Source of the DNA: CAZKXX01 sp964556705
GTDB taxonomy: Bacteria > Acidobacteriota > Terriglobia > UBA7540
Reading direction: 5' to 3'
DNA length: 32,164 nt
Assembly: GCA_964556705.1 (NCBI GenBank)
Contig: CAZKXX010000039.1
Location: 1 to 32,164 of the forward strand
Every line of letters starts with the position of its first letter. Position 1 is the stretch's first letter. Shown here piece after piece: positions 15,252-22,672 of this stretch. A program made the translations under genes and the position numbers. Below the pieces are notes generated by a model, which did not search any database, had not been told where the DNA came from, and saw only the letters and a program-made list of their open reading frames with translations.

Positions 15252-16622
15252 ATGAAGAAACCGCGGAAGACCGGAATCAATCGGCGAGAGGCACTGAAGT
15301 CGTCGGCCGCGCTGGGAGGAGCGCTTCTCGGCGGCTCGTGGCTCGCGCCGGAAGACGCCGAAGCCGCGCTGGGAAATGTGCGGACCGACTCACGCCCCTC
15401 GGAACTACGGATGACCGACCTGCGCGTCGCCGTCATCACCGGCGTCCCCTTCACCAGCCCCGTCCTGCGTCTCGACACGAACCAGGGAATTTACGGTCTC
15501 GGTGAGGTTCGCGACGGCGCGAGCGCCACCTACGCGCTGATGCTGAAAAGCCGGCTGCTCGGCGAAAACCCCTGCGACGTGGACCGGCTCTTCCGCAAGA
15601 TCAAACAGTTCGGCGGGCACGCGCGGCAGGGCGGCGGTGTGAGCGGCATCGAGATGGCGCTGTGGGATCTGGCCGGGAAAGCTTACAACGTTCCCGTTTA
15701 TCAGATGCTCGGCGGCAAGTTCCGCGACCGCATCCGCTGCTACGCGGACACGGCCATGTCTCCCGACCCGAAAGTCTATGCGCAACGCATGAAGGGCCGG
15801 ATGGAAATGGGGTTCACGTATCTCAAGATGGACTTGGGCATCCGGCTGGTCGAAAAGATTCCGGGGACGGTGACGCGGCCACTGGGCGTGACGCAGCGCG
15901 ACATGGTCCACACGCAGCACATGTTCACGGGCATGGAGCTGACCGACAAGGGCATCGCGCTCATGGCCGACTACGTGGCGCAGGTGCGCGAGGTCATCGG
16001 CATGGAGATTCCGCTCGCCGCCGACCATTTCGGCCACATCGGTGTGAACTCCTGCATTCGCCTCGGGCGCGCGCTCGAAAAATACAACATGGCCTGGCTC
16101 GAGGACATGATCCCCTGGCAGTACACCGAGCTGCACAAGAAGATTACCGACGCGATCGACGTGCCCACGCTGACCGGCGAAGACATCTATCTCAAAGAAC
16201 CTTTCATCGAGCTCTGCCGTCACCACGCCGTGGACATGGTTCATCCCGACCTCGCGACCGCGGGCGGAATTCTCGAGACGAAGAAAATCGGCGACGCGGC
16301 GCAGGAGTACGGCGTGCCGATGGCGATGCACTTCGCCGGCTCGCCGGTTTCCTGCCTGGCGAACGTCCACTGCGCGGCGGCGACGGAAAATTTCCTGGCG
16401 CTCGAAATCCACAACGTGGACGTGCCGTTCTGGGACGATCTCGTGACGGGCGTCGAGAAACCCATCGTGAATCGCGGATTCATCAAAGTGCCGGAAGGGC
16501 CCGGCCTGGGCGTAACGCTGAACGACGAAGTGATGAAGCAGCACCTGCTGCCGGGCTCGGAGTATTTCGCTCCCACACCTGAATGGGACAAGGAACGCTC
16601 CTGGGACCGGCTGTGGAGTTAG
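15252..16622 (+). CDS. Tat-exported mandelate racemase / muconate lactonizing-type enolase-superfamily enzyme
   Basis: 456 residues from ATG 15252; AAGGAG lies 10 nt upstream and 29 nt separate it from the RraA-like gene. A twin-arginine signal (NRREALKSSAALGGALLGG) precedes the capping domain (GIYGLGEVRDGAS) and the barrel (VSGIEMALWDLAGKAYNVPV). Catalytic positions can be placed: K192 in YLKMDLG, metal ligands D258 (AADHFGH), E284 (WLEDMIPW) and E310 (LTGEDIYL), H331/D333 in HPDLATAGG, and H360 in AMHFAGS. This arrangement suits proton abstraction followed by dehydration or epimerisation of an acid sugar. The exact substrate is not determinable. With the neighbouring aldolase-type protein, a dehydration-then-cleavage route for a sugar acid in the periplasm is a reasonable inference. 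Confidence 0.93.
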   Translation: MKKPRKTGINRREALKSSAALGGALLGGSWLAPEDAEAALGNVRTDSRPSELRMTDLRVAVITGVPFTSPVLRLDTNQGIYGLGEVRDGASATYALMLKSRLLGENPCDVDRLFRKIKQFGGHARQGGGVSGIEMALWDLAGKAYNVPVYQMLGGKFRDRIRCYADTAMSPDPKVYAQRMKGRMEMGFTYLKMDLGIRLVEKIPGTVTRPLGVTQRDMVHTQHMFTGMELTDKGIALMADYVAQVREVIGMEIPLAADHFGHIGVNSCIRLGRALEKYNMAWLEDMIPWQYTELHKKITDAIDVPTLTGEDIYLKEPFIELCRHHAVDMVHPDLATAGGILETKKIGDAAQEYGVPMAMHFAGSPVSCLANVHCAAATENFLALEIHNVDVPFWDDLVTGVEKPIVNRGFIKVPEGPGLGVTLNDEVMKQHLLPGSEYFAPTPEWDKERSWDRLWS

Positions 16623-16697
16623 CGGGGACGGCCCTTGCAACCGTTCTCGACGGATGCGGCGGCAACTGTTCCGATTTTCATCTGGAGGGAATTCACC

Positions 16698-17210
16698 ATG
16701 AGAAAGGAATCCGACCGACGCAATTTTCTTCGCGGGGGCGCCGCGGGTCTGGTTGCGGCAGGAACCGTAGCCGTCCCCATCAGCGCCGAAGCGCAACGCA
16801 TGCGCCCGACCAAGCGTGTCATCCGCCGGCCAGGTGAGACCGGCCCGCCGCGCCTGCCCTTCAGCTCGGGAATCCAGTTTGGCCGGCTGCTGTTCGTCTC
16901 CGGCCAGGGCGCACACAACCCGAAAACGGGGAAAGTGGAAGACGTGCCGTTTCCCGAGCAGGTGCGTCAGTGTCTGGAAAACGTCAAGACCGTGCTCGAG
17001 GCCGCAGGGTCTTCGCTCGATCGCGTGCTGAAATGCACGGTGTTTTTGAACGACATCAAAGATTACACGCCGATGAACGAGGTGTACGCGAAGTTCTTCA
17101 CGAAGGACCCGCCGGCGCGTTCCACCGTCGCCGTGCGCGAAATTCCCGGCAATTCGCCCGTCGAAATCGAGTGCATCGCCTACGTGGACCGGATGACGCA
17201 GGACACGTAG
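16698..17210 (+). CDS. Tat-exported RidA-like (YjgF/YER057c/UK114) protein
   Basis: 170 residues from ATG 16698, with GGAGG 9 nt upstream. The twin-arginine signal is DRRNFLRGGAAGLVAAG. The RidA fold follows: LPFSSGIQFGRLLFVSGQG, QVRQCLENVKTVLEAAGSS, LDRVLKCTVFLNDIKDY, then ARSTVAVREIPGNSPVEIE. R141 in the RSTVAV segment corresponds to the catalytic arginine of enamine/imine deaminases, and E156 lies 15 residues on, the spacing of the second active-site residue. RidA enzymes are almost always cytosolic and hydrolyse 2-aminoacrylate-type enamines, so an exported version is notable. It is third in the operon after the RraA-like and enolase-superfamily genes, 75 nt downstream of the latter. Confidence 0.92.
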   Translation: MRKESDRRNFLRGGAAGLVAAGTVAVPISAEAQRMRPTKRVIRRPGETGPPRLPFSSGIQFGRLLFVSGQGAHNPKTGKVEDVPFPEQVRQCLENVKTVLEAAGSSLDRVLKCTVFLNDIKDYTPMNEVYAKFFTKDPPARSTVAVREIPGNSPVEIECIAYVDRMTQDT

Positions 17211-17217
17211 GCATTCT

Positions 17218-17316
17218 GTAGCGCAGGTCTGCCTTTTGACCTGCGGCTTGGATCGCCACATTACCCTTTGGATTGGAGTCAGAACAGCCGCGGGTCAAAG
17301 ACCAGACCCGCGCTAC
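17218..17316. repeat. Dispersed inverted-repeat element, copy 2 (MITE/REP-like)
   Basis: The left end (GTAGCGCAGGTCTG, 17218-17231) and right end (CAGACCCGCGCTAC, 17303-17316) are inverted repeats with one mismatch in 14. The similarity extends inward to about 31 nt per arm with 26 matching positions (inner cores TTTTGACCTGCGGC and GCCGCGGGTCAAAG). It shares the family right arm with copy 1 at 12351-12469. It fills the gap between two converging genes, starting 7 nt after the RidA-like stop, and the GCTAC at its right end contains the stop codon of the SDR gene on the minus strand. Confidence 0.8.
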
Positions 17317-18074
17317 TGCGCCGAATACCCGCCATCCACCATCAGGAACGCGCCGGTGATGTAGGAGGCTTCGTCGGAGGCGAGGAAGAGAATGGCCGCG
17401 GCGACCTCGCGCGCGCGGCCGGCGCGGCCGAGAAACGTTTTCGCGCCTTCCGCGGCGTCGAACTGTTCGAGCGTCATGCCGACTTTTTCCATGTGCCGGT
17501 AGGAGGCAGGCGTGATGATGGTCCCGGGACAGACGGCGTTGACGCGGATTTTGTGCGGCCCGAGGTCGAGCGCCATGTTGCGGGTCATCTGCACGAGCGC
17601 GGCTTTGGTGGCGCTATAGGCCGTGAAGTCGGGCTGTGCGCAGAAGCTCGAAATGGAGGCGAGGTTGACGATCGCGCCGCCGCCGGTTTTCTTCATCTGC
17701 CCGGCCGCGTATTTCGTCACCATCGCCGTGCCGATAACGTTCACGCCGAGCGAGTGCTGCCAGTCCTCGACCGTCGCCTCGAAACCTTTGAGCACGAAGA
17801 CGGCGGCGTCGTTCACGAGGATATCGAGCCGGCCGAACTGTCTGACGGTTTCTTCGCTGATGCGCCGGGCGTCCGCGTCTTTCGAAATGTCGGCGTGGAC
17901 GAAGTGCGCTGTGCCTCCCTTCTGGCGAATTCCGGCGGCAGTCTTCTCGCCGCCTTCGCGGTCAACGTCCGCGACCACGACGCGCGCGCCCTCTTCGCCG
18001 AAAACTTCCGCCGTCGTCTGGCCGATTCCCGAGGCCGCACCGGTGACGACGGCCACTTTATCCTTCAGTCGCAT
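17313..18074 (-). CDS. Short-chain dehydrogenase/reductase (SDR)
   Basis: 253 residues, normal length for a classical SDR. The cofactor motif TGAASGIG is at 11-18, with VVVADVDREGG after the second strand, where the Asp favours NAD over NADP. The structural motif reads NDAA at 88-91 instead of NNAG. The catalytic set is S140 (NLASISS), Y153 and K157 (YSATK). The C-terminal GRAGRAREVAAAILFLASD and ITGAFLMVDGG segments are typical. It has no export signal and should act in the cytoplasm on an alcohol or sugar substrate that cannot be specified. GGGAGGAG stands directly before ATG 18074. It follows a LolA-like exported-protein gene by 27 nt. Its stop codon lies inside the end of an inverted-repeat element. 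Confidence 0.94.
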   Translation of the reverse strand: MRLKDKVAVVTGAASGIGQTTAEVFGEEGARVVVADVDREGGEKTAAGIRQKGGTAHFVHADISKDADARRISEETVRQFGRLDILVNDAAVFVLKGFEATVEDWQHSLGVNVIGTAMVTKYAAGQMKKTGGGAIVNLASISSFCAQPDFTAYSATKAALVQMTRNMALDLGPHKIRVNAVCPGTIITPASYRHMEKVGMTLEQFDAAEGAKTFLGRAGRAREVAAAILFLASDEASYITGAFLMVDGGYSAQ

Positions 18075-18101
18075 CGCTCCTCCCGCGCTGTCGCAGAAAC
18101 T

Positions 18102-18854
18102 TCAGTTGCCTTCCGAGGCCGTGACCGCGGGCTCGGGTTCCGGCCGACGGAAGACGTCGTCCGCCAGGCCCGTGTTCGCTTCTATCGAATCGAACGTCAC
18201 TTCGACCGTCATCGCCGGCGTCGTGCGAACGAGTTTGAACGGAAACTTGACCCCCGCCACTTCACGCAGGTCGGAGACAACGATCTCCTGTTCACCGCCG
18301 CCTTCGCGCGCCGGAATGGGCGCGACCACCTTGCGGAGCACGTGCGTCTGCCGGTCGAAGAAATACTTCGTCACTCTCTCCCGCTTGTCCACGACTTCCA
18401 CGATGCTGGCCGGCGAGCCCTCGACTTCTCCCTCGCCTCCCGAGCGGACGGTCCATCCGTGGTCGCGGTAATTCAGCAGCGGCGCGATCACGTAGGAGTC
18501 GCGCAGGTCTTCGAGTTCTTCTTCTCCCATCGGCCCCGAGCCCTGCATGGGATCGTCCCGATAGCCTTTTTCGCCGTCGAACCACGTTTCGAGCCGCGCC
18601 ACACCCACATCCACAAGCGTGTAAACCTTGTTGGGAACTTTCTCGCGGATCTCGATCGTGCCGGTCATTCCCATGACGGCAAGATTTCCCTTGGAGGTCC
18701 GGTCGCGCAGCGCCGCCACTTTTTCGCGCCCGCCGATCGCTTCGAAGTAGCGTTCGATCACAGCGTCCGGGCCGGCGCCCGCCTCCTGCCCGCTTGCCGG
18801 AAGCGGCGCGACTGCCAGCGTCAAAATCATGGCCGTTAAGACGATGTTTCTCAT
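18102..18854 (-). CDS. LolA-like exported protein (outer-membrane lipoprotein-sorting type)
   Basis: 250 residues from ATG 18854, chosen because GGGAG lies 8 nt upstream and a signal peptide follows (RNIVLTAMILTLAVAPLPAS); the frame extends further but the added residues are not protein-like. The mature part resembles the LolA/LppX-like fold used by acidobacterial lipoprotein-sorting homologues: VIERYFEAIGGREKVAAL at the start, a run of alternating strands (KVYTLVDVGVARLETWFDG, VTKYFFDRQTHVLRKVV, EIVVSDLREVAGVKFPF), and a closing VEVTFDSIEANTGLADDVF. Such proteins bind lipids or hydrophobic ligands in the periplasm. The similarity is at fold and motif level only. It heads a two-gene minus operon with the SDR and is divergent from another SDR gene. 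Confidence 0.72.
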   Translation of the reverse strand: MRNIVLTAMILTLAVAPLPASGQEAGAGPDAVIERYFEAIGGREKVAALRDRTSKGNLAVMGMTGTIEIREKVPNKVYTLVDVGVARLETWFDGEKGYRDDPMQGSGPMGEEELEDLRDSYVIAPLLNYRDHGWTVRSGGEGEVEGSPASIVEVVDKRERVTKYFFDRQTHVLRKVVAPIPAREGGGEQEIVVSDLREVAGVKFPFKLVRTTPAMTVEVTFDSIEANTGLADDVFRRPEPEPAVTASEGN

Positions 18855-18873
18855 CCTGTCGCTCCCGATGTTT

Positions 18874-18921
18874 GGCTTGCCGGAGTCTGCCTTCGTCGGA
18901 GCCTTTCCGGCAAGCCGGAAA
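18874..18921. promoter_or_regulatory. Overlapping alternative hairpins between divergent genes
   Basis: GGCTTGCCGGA (18874-18884) pairs perfectly with TCCGGCAAGCC (18906-18916). The second arm also belongs to an alternative, tighter palindrome, TTTCCGGC-AA-GCCGGAAA (18904-18921). Only one structure can form at a time. The site lies in the leader or promoter of the LolA-like gene (start 18854, minus strand) and about 140 nt from the divergent SDR start. It could be an operator or a switchable leader. Confidence 0.45.
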
Positions 18922-19058
18922 CAGCCAAAACACTCTACCGAGAACCGGCGGCAATTGCCACAGGACAATAAGACGCACTCGCTGCGGGTTGAACTCTGGC
19001 GGAAGTCAGGTTAGGCTGAGGCGCGCTTCGGGAGATATTCTTTCGCGGTCGGAGACTT

Positions 19059-19864
19059 ATGGACCTGACGGGCCGGGTGGCGATTGTGACGGGCGGCGGG
19101 CGCGGCATCGGAGAAGCCATCGCTGTTCGCCTGGCGAAGGCGGGCGCCGACGTGGCCGTCGTGGACATCGACCTCGCGGCCGGCGAGGCCGTCGCCGCGA
19201 CCATCCGGAACCTCCATCGGCGCGCGCTGGCGGTGGCCTGCGACGTCTCGAGCGCCGCCGACGTCAATCGCCTGCGCGACCAGGTCGTCGCCGGACTCGG
19301 CGGGCTGCACATCCTGGTGAACAACGCGGGCATCGCCGGCAAGAACGCCGCGCTCACGGAAGTGAGCGAAGAAGAGTGGGACCGCGTGATGAGTGTGGAC
19401 CTGAAAAGCGTCTATCTTTGCTCGCGCGCCGTGCTGCCGCATTTCATTGCGCAACGCTACGGGAAGATCGTGAACGTCGCCTCCATCGCCGGCAAGGAAG
19501 GAAACCCGAACCTCGTGCCCTACTCGGCGGCCAAAGCCGGAGTCATCGGATTCACCAAAGCGCTGGCGAAGGAAGTGGTCCAGCACAACGTGTACGTCAA
19601 CGCGGTGGCGCCGGCGGTGATCGAGACTCCCATCCTGAAACAACTGACGCAGCAACAGATTGATTACATGGCGGCGAAGATTCCCATGGGGCGTGTCGGC
19701 AAGCCCGAAGAAGTTGCCGCNNNNNNNNNNTACGGTTCGGAATCGCGGACGAAATAGGTTAGCCCGAAGAAGTTGCCGCCGTCGTCCACTTTCTCGCTTC
19801 CGACGATGCGAGCTTCGTCACCGGCCAGTGCTACGACGTGAGCGGTGGCCGCGCGACGTATTGA
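19059..19864 (+). CDS. Short-chain dehydrogenase/reductase (SDR), interrupted by a scaffold gap
   Basis: Reads as a classical SDR from ATG 19059 (GGAG 5 nt upstream): cofactor motif TGGGRGIG at 11-18, VVDIDLAAGE, NNAG at 88-91, S142, Y155 and K159 (YSAAK), NAVAPAVIETPI. The frame breaks at ten Ns (19721-19730). Past the gap the C-terminus continues in another frame, VAAVVHFLASDDASFVTGQ and then a Gly-rich end, stopping at TGA 19862-19864. The 19 nt before the Ns (19702-19720) recur exactly at 19761-19779, so removing the intervening 59 nt restores one frame of 248 residues. The real gene is most likely intact. Substrate unknown; Asp after the second strand suggests NAD. Confidence 0.88.
19721..19730. 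other. Assembly gap with duplicated flanks
   Basis: Ten Ns sit inside an SDR gene. AGCCCGAAGAAGTTGCCGC occurs at 19702-19720 and again at 19761-19779, and the 30 nt between the Ns and the second copy (19731-19760) break the reading frame. This is what a scaffolder leaves when it joins two overlapping contigs without merging them. Confidence 0.9.
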
Positions 19865-19929
19865 GAAACCGTCGGCTCCCAGCCCTCAGCGGTCGGCCGA
19901 AATCGGCCGGCACCTTTTGCGGCGCCGCG

Positions 19930-21645
19930 TTATTGCTTTCCAGGCGGCTTCTGCCCGATGAGCCCTTTGCCTTCCTGGATGACGACGAACTGGTTCGCCG
20001 CGACGTTTTCGATTTTCTCCACGCCGCCTCCCGGCCAGTGGACTTCGATCAAGTCCACTCGCGTCCGCTTCTCGAGGCCGAAGTGCAGCCGGAAGTCGCT
20101 CTGCGAGATGTAACTTCCGCCGCTGCGGACTTCCGCGATCTGCGCCAGGTCGCCCGCCACGACGCGCACGCGCGCGCCGAGGGCAAGCCGGTTCTTGCGC
20201 GAGCCGACCAGCCGGACGTTGAGCCAGTGGTTGCGGTTTCCGTCGTCGTTGCGGAGCACAACGGGCGCGCCGTCGAGGTTGTTGACGACCACATCGAGGT
20301 CGCCGTCGTTGTCGAGGTCCCCAAAGGCCGCGCCGCGGCTCACGTAGCGCCTCATCAGCGCCTCGCCCGCGGACTCGGTGATTTCACTGAACGTCCCGTC
20401 GCGATTGTTGCGGAACAATTGCATCCGTTGGCGGTAGTTGGTCCCCAGCGCGGGATTCTCCATCTGCGGGTAAACGTGGCCGTTCACCACCAGCAGGTCC
20501 AGCCACCCGTCGTTATCGTAGTCCATAAACTCAGACCCCCAGCCCAAGTAAGGCAGGCTCGGAAGAGCAAGCCGAGACGGGTAGGAAACATCGCTGAAAA
20601 TCATCTCGCGGTCGTGCCGGTACAGCGTGTTGTATTCGTCGGAGAAGTGCGTCAGGAAGATATCGAAGCTCCCGTTGCGGTCGTAGTCGCCAATGGCGAG
20701 CCCCATCGAGCCCTGCTCGTTGCCGTCTTCTCCCACGGCGACGCCCGCGAAAAATGCGGTCTCAGTGAACGTCCCGTCGCGGTTGTTCTTGTAGAGAAAA
20801 TTCGGCCCGGCGTCGTTGGCGACATAGAGGTCGAGCCAGCCGTCGAAGTCGAGGTCGGTCCAGAGCGCCGTCAGGCCGAAGCGGCCTTCGGGGTCTTCGA
20901 CGCCCGCCGCCTTGGTGACATCCGTAAACGTTCCGTCGCCGTTGTTACGGAAGAGCGAGTCGCCGGCGCCGGGCAGCCCGCGCGGGCCGCACTGCACGGC
21001 GACGCCGCGATAATTGCAGAAGCGGCCTTTGCCGAATTCCGGCAGGTCGTCGAGCTTGAAGTCCACGTAGTTGGCGACGAAGAGGTCCAGGTCGCCGTCA
21101 TCATCGAAATCGCCGAACGCCGCGCCCGTGGACCAGCGCGGGTCGTCGGCCCCGGCCTGCCGGGCGACGTCGGCAAACGTCCCGTCGCCGTTGTTGCGAT
21201 AAAGCCGGTTCGATCCCAGACAAGTCACGTAGAGGTCCGTCCAGCCGTCGCCGTCGAAATCGCCTGCGGCCACACCGTGCGCCCAGCCCGGATACTTCAG
21301 CCCGGACCGTTCCGTCACGTCGCTGAAAGTGCCATCGCCGTTGTTGCGATAAAGCGCGCTGGGTGCCTTCTCCGTTTGCCCCTGCGCGTCCACGGTGAGG
21401 GAGTTGGTGAAGTAGATGTCGAGGTATCCGTCGTTGTCGAAGTCGAACAGCGCCACGCCGCCGCTCATGGATTCGACGATGTACTTTTTCTCGGGCGAGT
21501 AGTAGTGCTCGAAGCGGATTCCCGCCGCCTGCGTGATGTCGGTAAAGGTGACCGGGGAGGAAAGCTCGGCCGCGCACGGCGAACGCGCCCACAACGCGTG
21601 TCCCACCACGGCCGCCGCGGCGGCGATTAGGATGAACCGTTTCAT
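19930..21645 (-). CDS. FG-GAP/VCBS repeat protein with C-terminal ASPIC/UnbV domain, second copy
   Basis: 571 residues, the same architecture as the protein at 1168-2943 but with a Sec-type signal (MKRFILIAAAAAVVGHALWA) instead of a Tat signal. FG-GAP/VCBS blades with D-x-D-x-D-G-type motifs: LFDFDNDGYLD, AGDFDGDGWTD, FGDFDDDGDLD, WTDLDFDGWLD, IGDYDRNGSFD (last Gly shifted), FMDYDNDGWLD, FGDLDNDGDLD, alternating with RNNGDGTFxDVT units. A short Cys-containing insertion (FCNYRGVAVQCGPRGLPG) has a counterpart in the first copy (YKGAVVACGPPGLPG), so it is a family trait. The ASPIC/UnbV domain closes the protein (NHWLNVRLVG to VVIQEGKG). A calcium-stabilised exported propeller is expected; ligand and role unknown. 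Unlike the first copy it has no adjoining TPR gene. Confidence 0.93.
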   Translation of the reverse strand: MKRFILIAAAAAVVGHALWARSPCAAELSSPVTFTDITQAAGIRFEHYYSPEKKYIVESMSGGVALFDFDNDGYLDIYFTNSLTVDAQGQTEKAPSALYRNNGDGTFSDVTERSGLKYPGWAHGVAAGDFDGDGWTDLYVTCLGSNRLYRNNGDGTFADVARQAGADDPRWSTGAAFGDFDDDGDLDLFVANYVDFKLDDLPEFGKGRFCNYRGVAVQCGPRGLPGAGDSLFRNNGDGTFTDVTKAAGVEDPEGRFGLTALWTDLDFDGWLDLYVANDAGPNFLYKNNRDGTFTETAFFAGVAVGEDGNEQGSMGLAIGDYDRNGSFDIFLTHFSDEYNTLYRHDREMIFSDVSYPSRLALPSLPYLGWGSEFMDYDNDGWLDLLVVNGHVYPQMENPALGTNYRQRMQLFRNNRDGTFSEITESAGEALMRRYVSRGAAFGDLDNDGDLDVVVNNLDGAPVVLRNDDGNRNHWLNVRLVGSRKNRLALGARVRVVAGDLAQIAEVRSGGSYISQSDFRLHFGLEKRTRVDLIEVHWPGGGVEKIENVAANQFVVIQEGKGLIGQKPPGKQ

Positions 21646-21767
21646 CGCTCAAGGGCCCTGAGCGTGCCATCCTAGCCGGGCCGGGAAGAAGAGTCAAAAC
21701 TCACTGTCGCAAGGGTACGGAATTGCTGAGACCCGAAAATCGAAAGGCGTGCTATCCTGCAAGGTCT

Positions 21768-22436
21768 ATGACTCCATCGGGGCTGGGGGGTGAAAGTTGC
21801 CGTCCCTGGGCGCCCGCATTGGCCGCGGTGGCGACGCTCGCGCTCGCAGCTCCGGCGGCAGTCGCCCAGCATTCGCCCTCTGAGGCCTCGCCTCCCGCCT
21901 TCCGGGCCGCGCCGATTGAACCTCAACCGCTGACGGTTCGCGAAAAGTTCAATTTCTATGCGGACAAGACGTTCGGCCTGGAGACGTGGTTCGTCGCCGG
22001 CGCCTCGGCGGGATATCGCCAGGCGATTGATTCCCCGCCCGAATGGGGACAGGGAATGGAAGGCTACTCGAAGCGGCTCGGGTCGGTCCTGGCGAGGCGG
22101 GCGATCAAGAACACGGTCGAGTTCAGCGTGGGCGCGGCGCTGCGCGAGGACCCGCGCTATTACGGCTGCGACCACGAAGGGTTCGCGCTCCGCCTCTGGC
22201 ACGCGGTCGCGAGCACCTTCGTCACGCGGCGCGATGATGGTGTCCGCGTGCCCGACGTGGGACGCGTCAGCGGCGCCATGGCCGCCGGCTTCGCCTCGAA
22301 CGCCTGGTATCCCGACCGCCTGAGCGATACCAGCCACGCCTTCTCGCGCGCCGGCATCATGCTGGGCGGCGACGCCGTCCTGAATGTTCTGCGCGAATTC
22401 ATGCCGGACATGAAGCGGAAATTGCGCGGCCGCTGA
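21768..22436 (+). CDS. Conserved hypothetical exported protein
   Basis: 222 residues from ATG 21768, followed by an Ala-rich signal segment (ALAAVATLALAAPAAVAQ). I do not know a function. The body has the pattern LTVREKFNFYADKTFG, FVAGASAGYRQAID, WGQGMEGYSKRLGS, ALREDPRYYGCDHEG, then FASNAWYPDRL and VLNVLREFMPDM. I associate this pattern with hypothetical proteins that recur in acidobacterial genomes. The alternation of short hydrophobic segments and many Tyr/Arg residues would suit a membrane-associated or outer-membrane protein, but no clear transmembrane helix remains after the signal. TATCCT at 21752-21757, close to the start, could be a -10 box for a very short leader. It is divergent from the FG-GAP/ASPIC gene. 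Confidence 0.75.
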   Translation: MTPSGLGGESCRPWAPALAAVATLALAAPAAVAQHSPSEASPPAFRAAPIEPQPLTVREKFNFYADKTFGLETWFVAGASAGYRQAIDSPPEWGQGMEGYSKRLGSVLARRAIKNTVEFSVGAALREDPRYYGCDHEGFALRLWHAVASTFVTRRDDGVRVPDVGRVSGAMAAGFASNAWYPDRLSDTSHAFSRAGIMLGGDAVLNVLREFMPDMKRKLRGR

Positions 22437-22672
22437 AGCTCCGCGCGACCTCGTCTGAGGTGACTCCCGTCAGCTTCCGCCACGGCTCTCTGCCTTCGCG
22501 GGAACATATCCCCGCGCGGGCCGCAGGGAGACAACCGCGCGGCGCTGTTCTTCCGGAAGCAGCCGGGGCTACCGTTTCGTTCCGCCGTGGTAGGATTGGC
22601 CAAGATGTCGGAACTCCGGGCGGCAGGGCTTCGTAGAATCGAATACAGAGTCGAACAGAACGGGCGAGGGCT

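Noticed and set aside
15405..17261. 618-codon open frame on the minus strand
   Set aside because: It lies opposite the enolase-superfamily and RidA-like genes, which have clear motifs and ribosome-binding sites; it has no recognisable motif.
17268..18839. 523-codon open frame on the plus strand
   Set aside because: It is antisense to the SDR and the LolA-like gene, with composition typical of a shadow frame.
20049..21400. Recurring near-identical DNA words (CCGTCGCCGTTGTTGCG and similar) suggesting a DNA repeat array
   Set aside because: They encode the repeated RNNGDGTF motif of the FG-GAP protein, so they are protein repeats rather than a CRISPR or DNA repeat array.
19660..21630. 656-codon open frame on the plus strand
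   Set aside because: It starts inside the SDR, runs through the Ns and continues antisense to the second FG-GAP/ASPIC gene.
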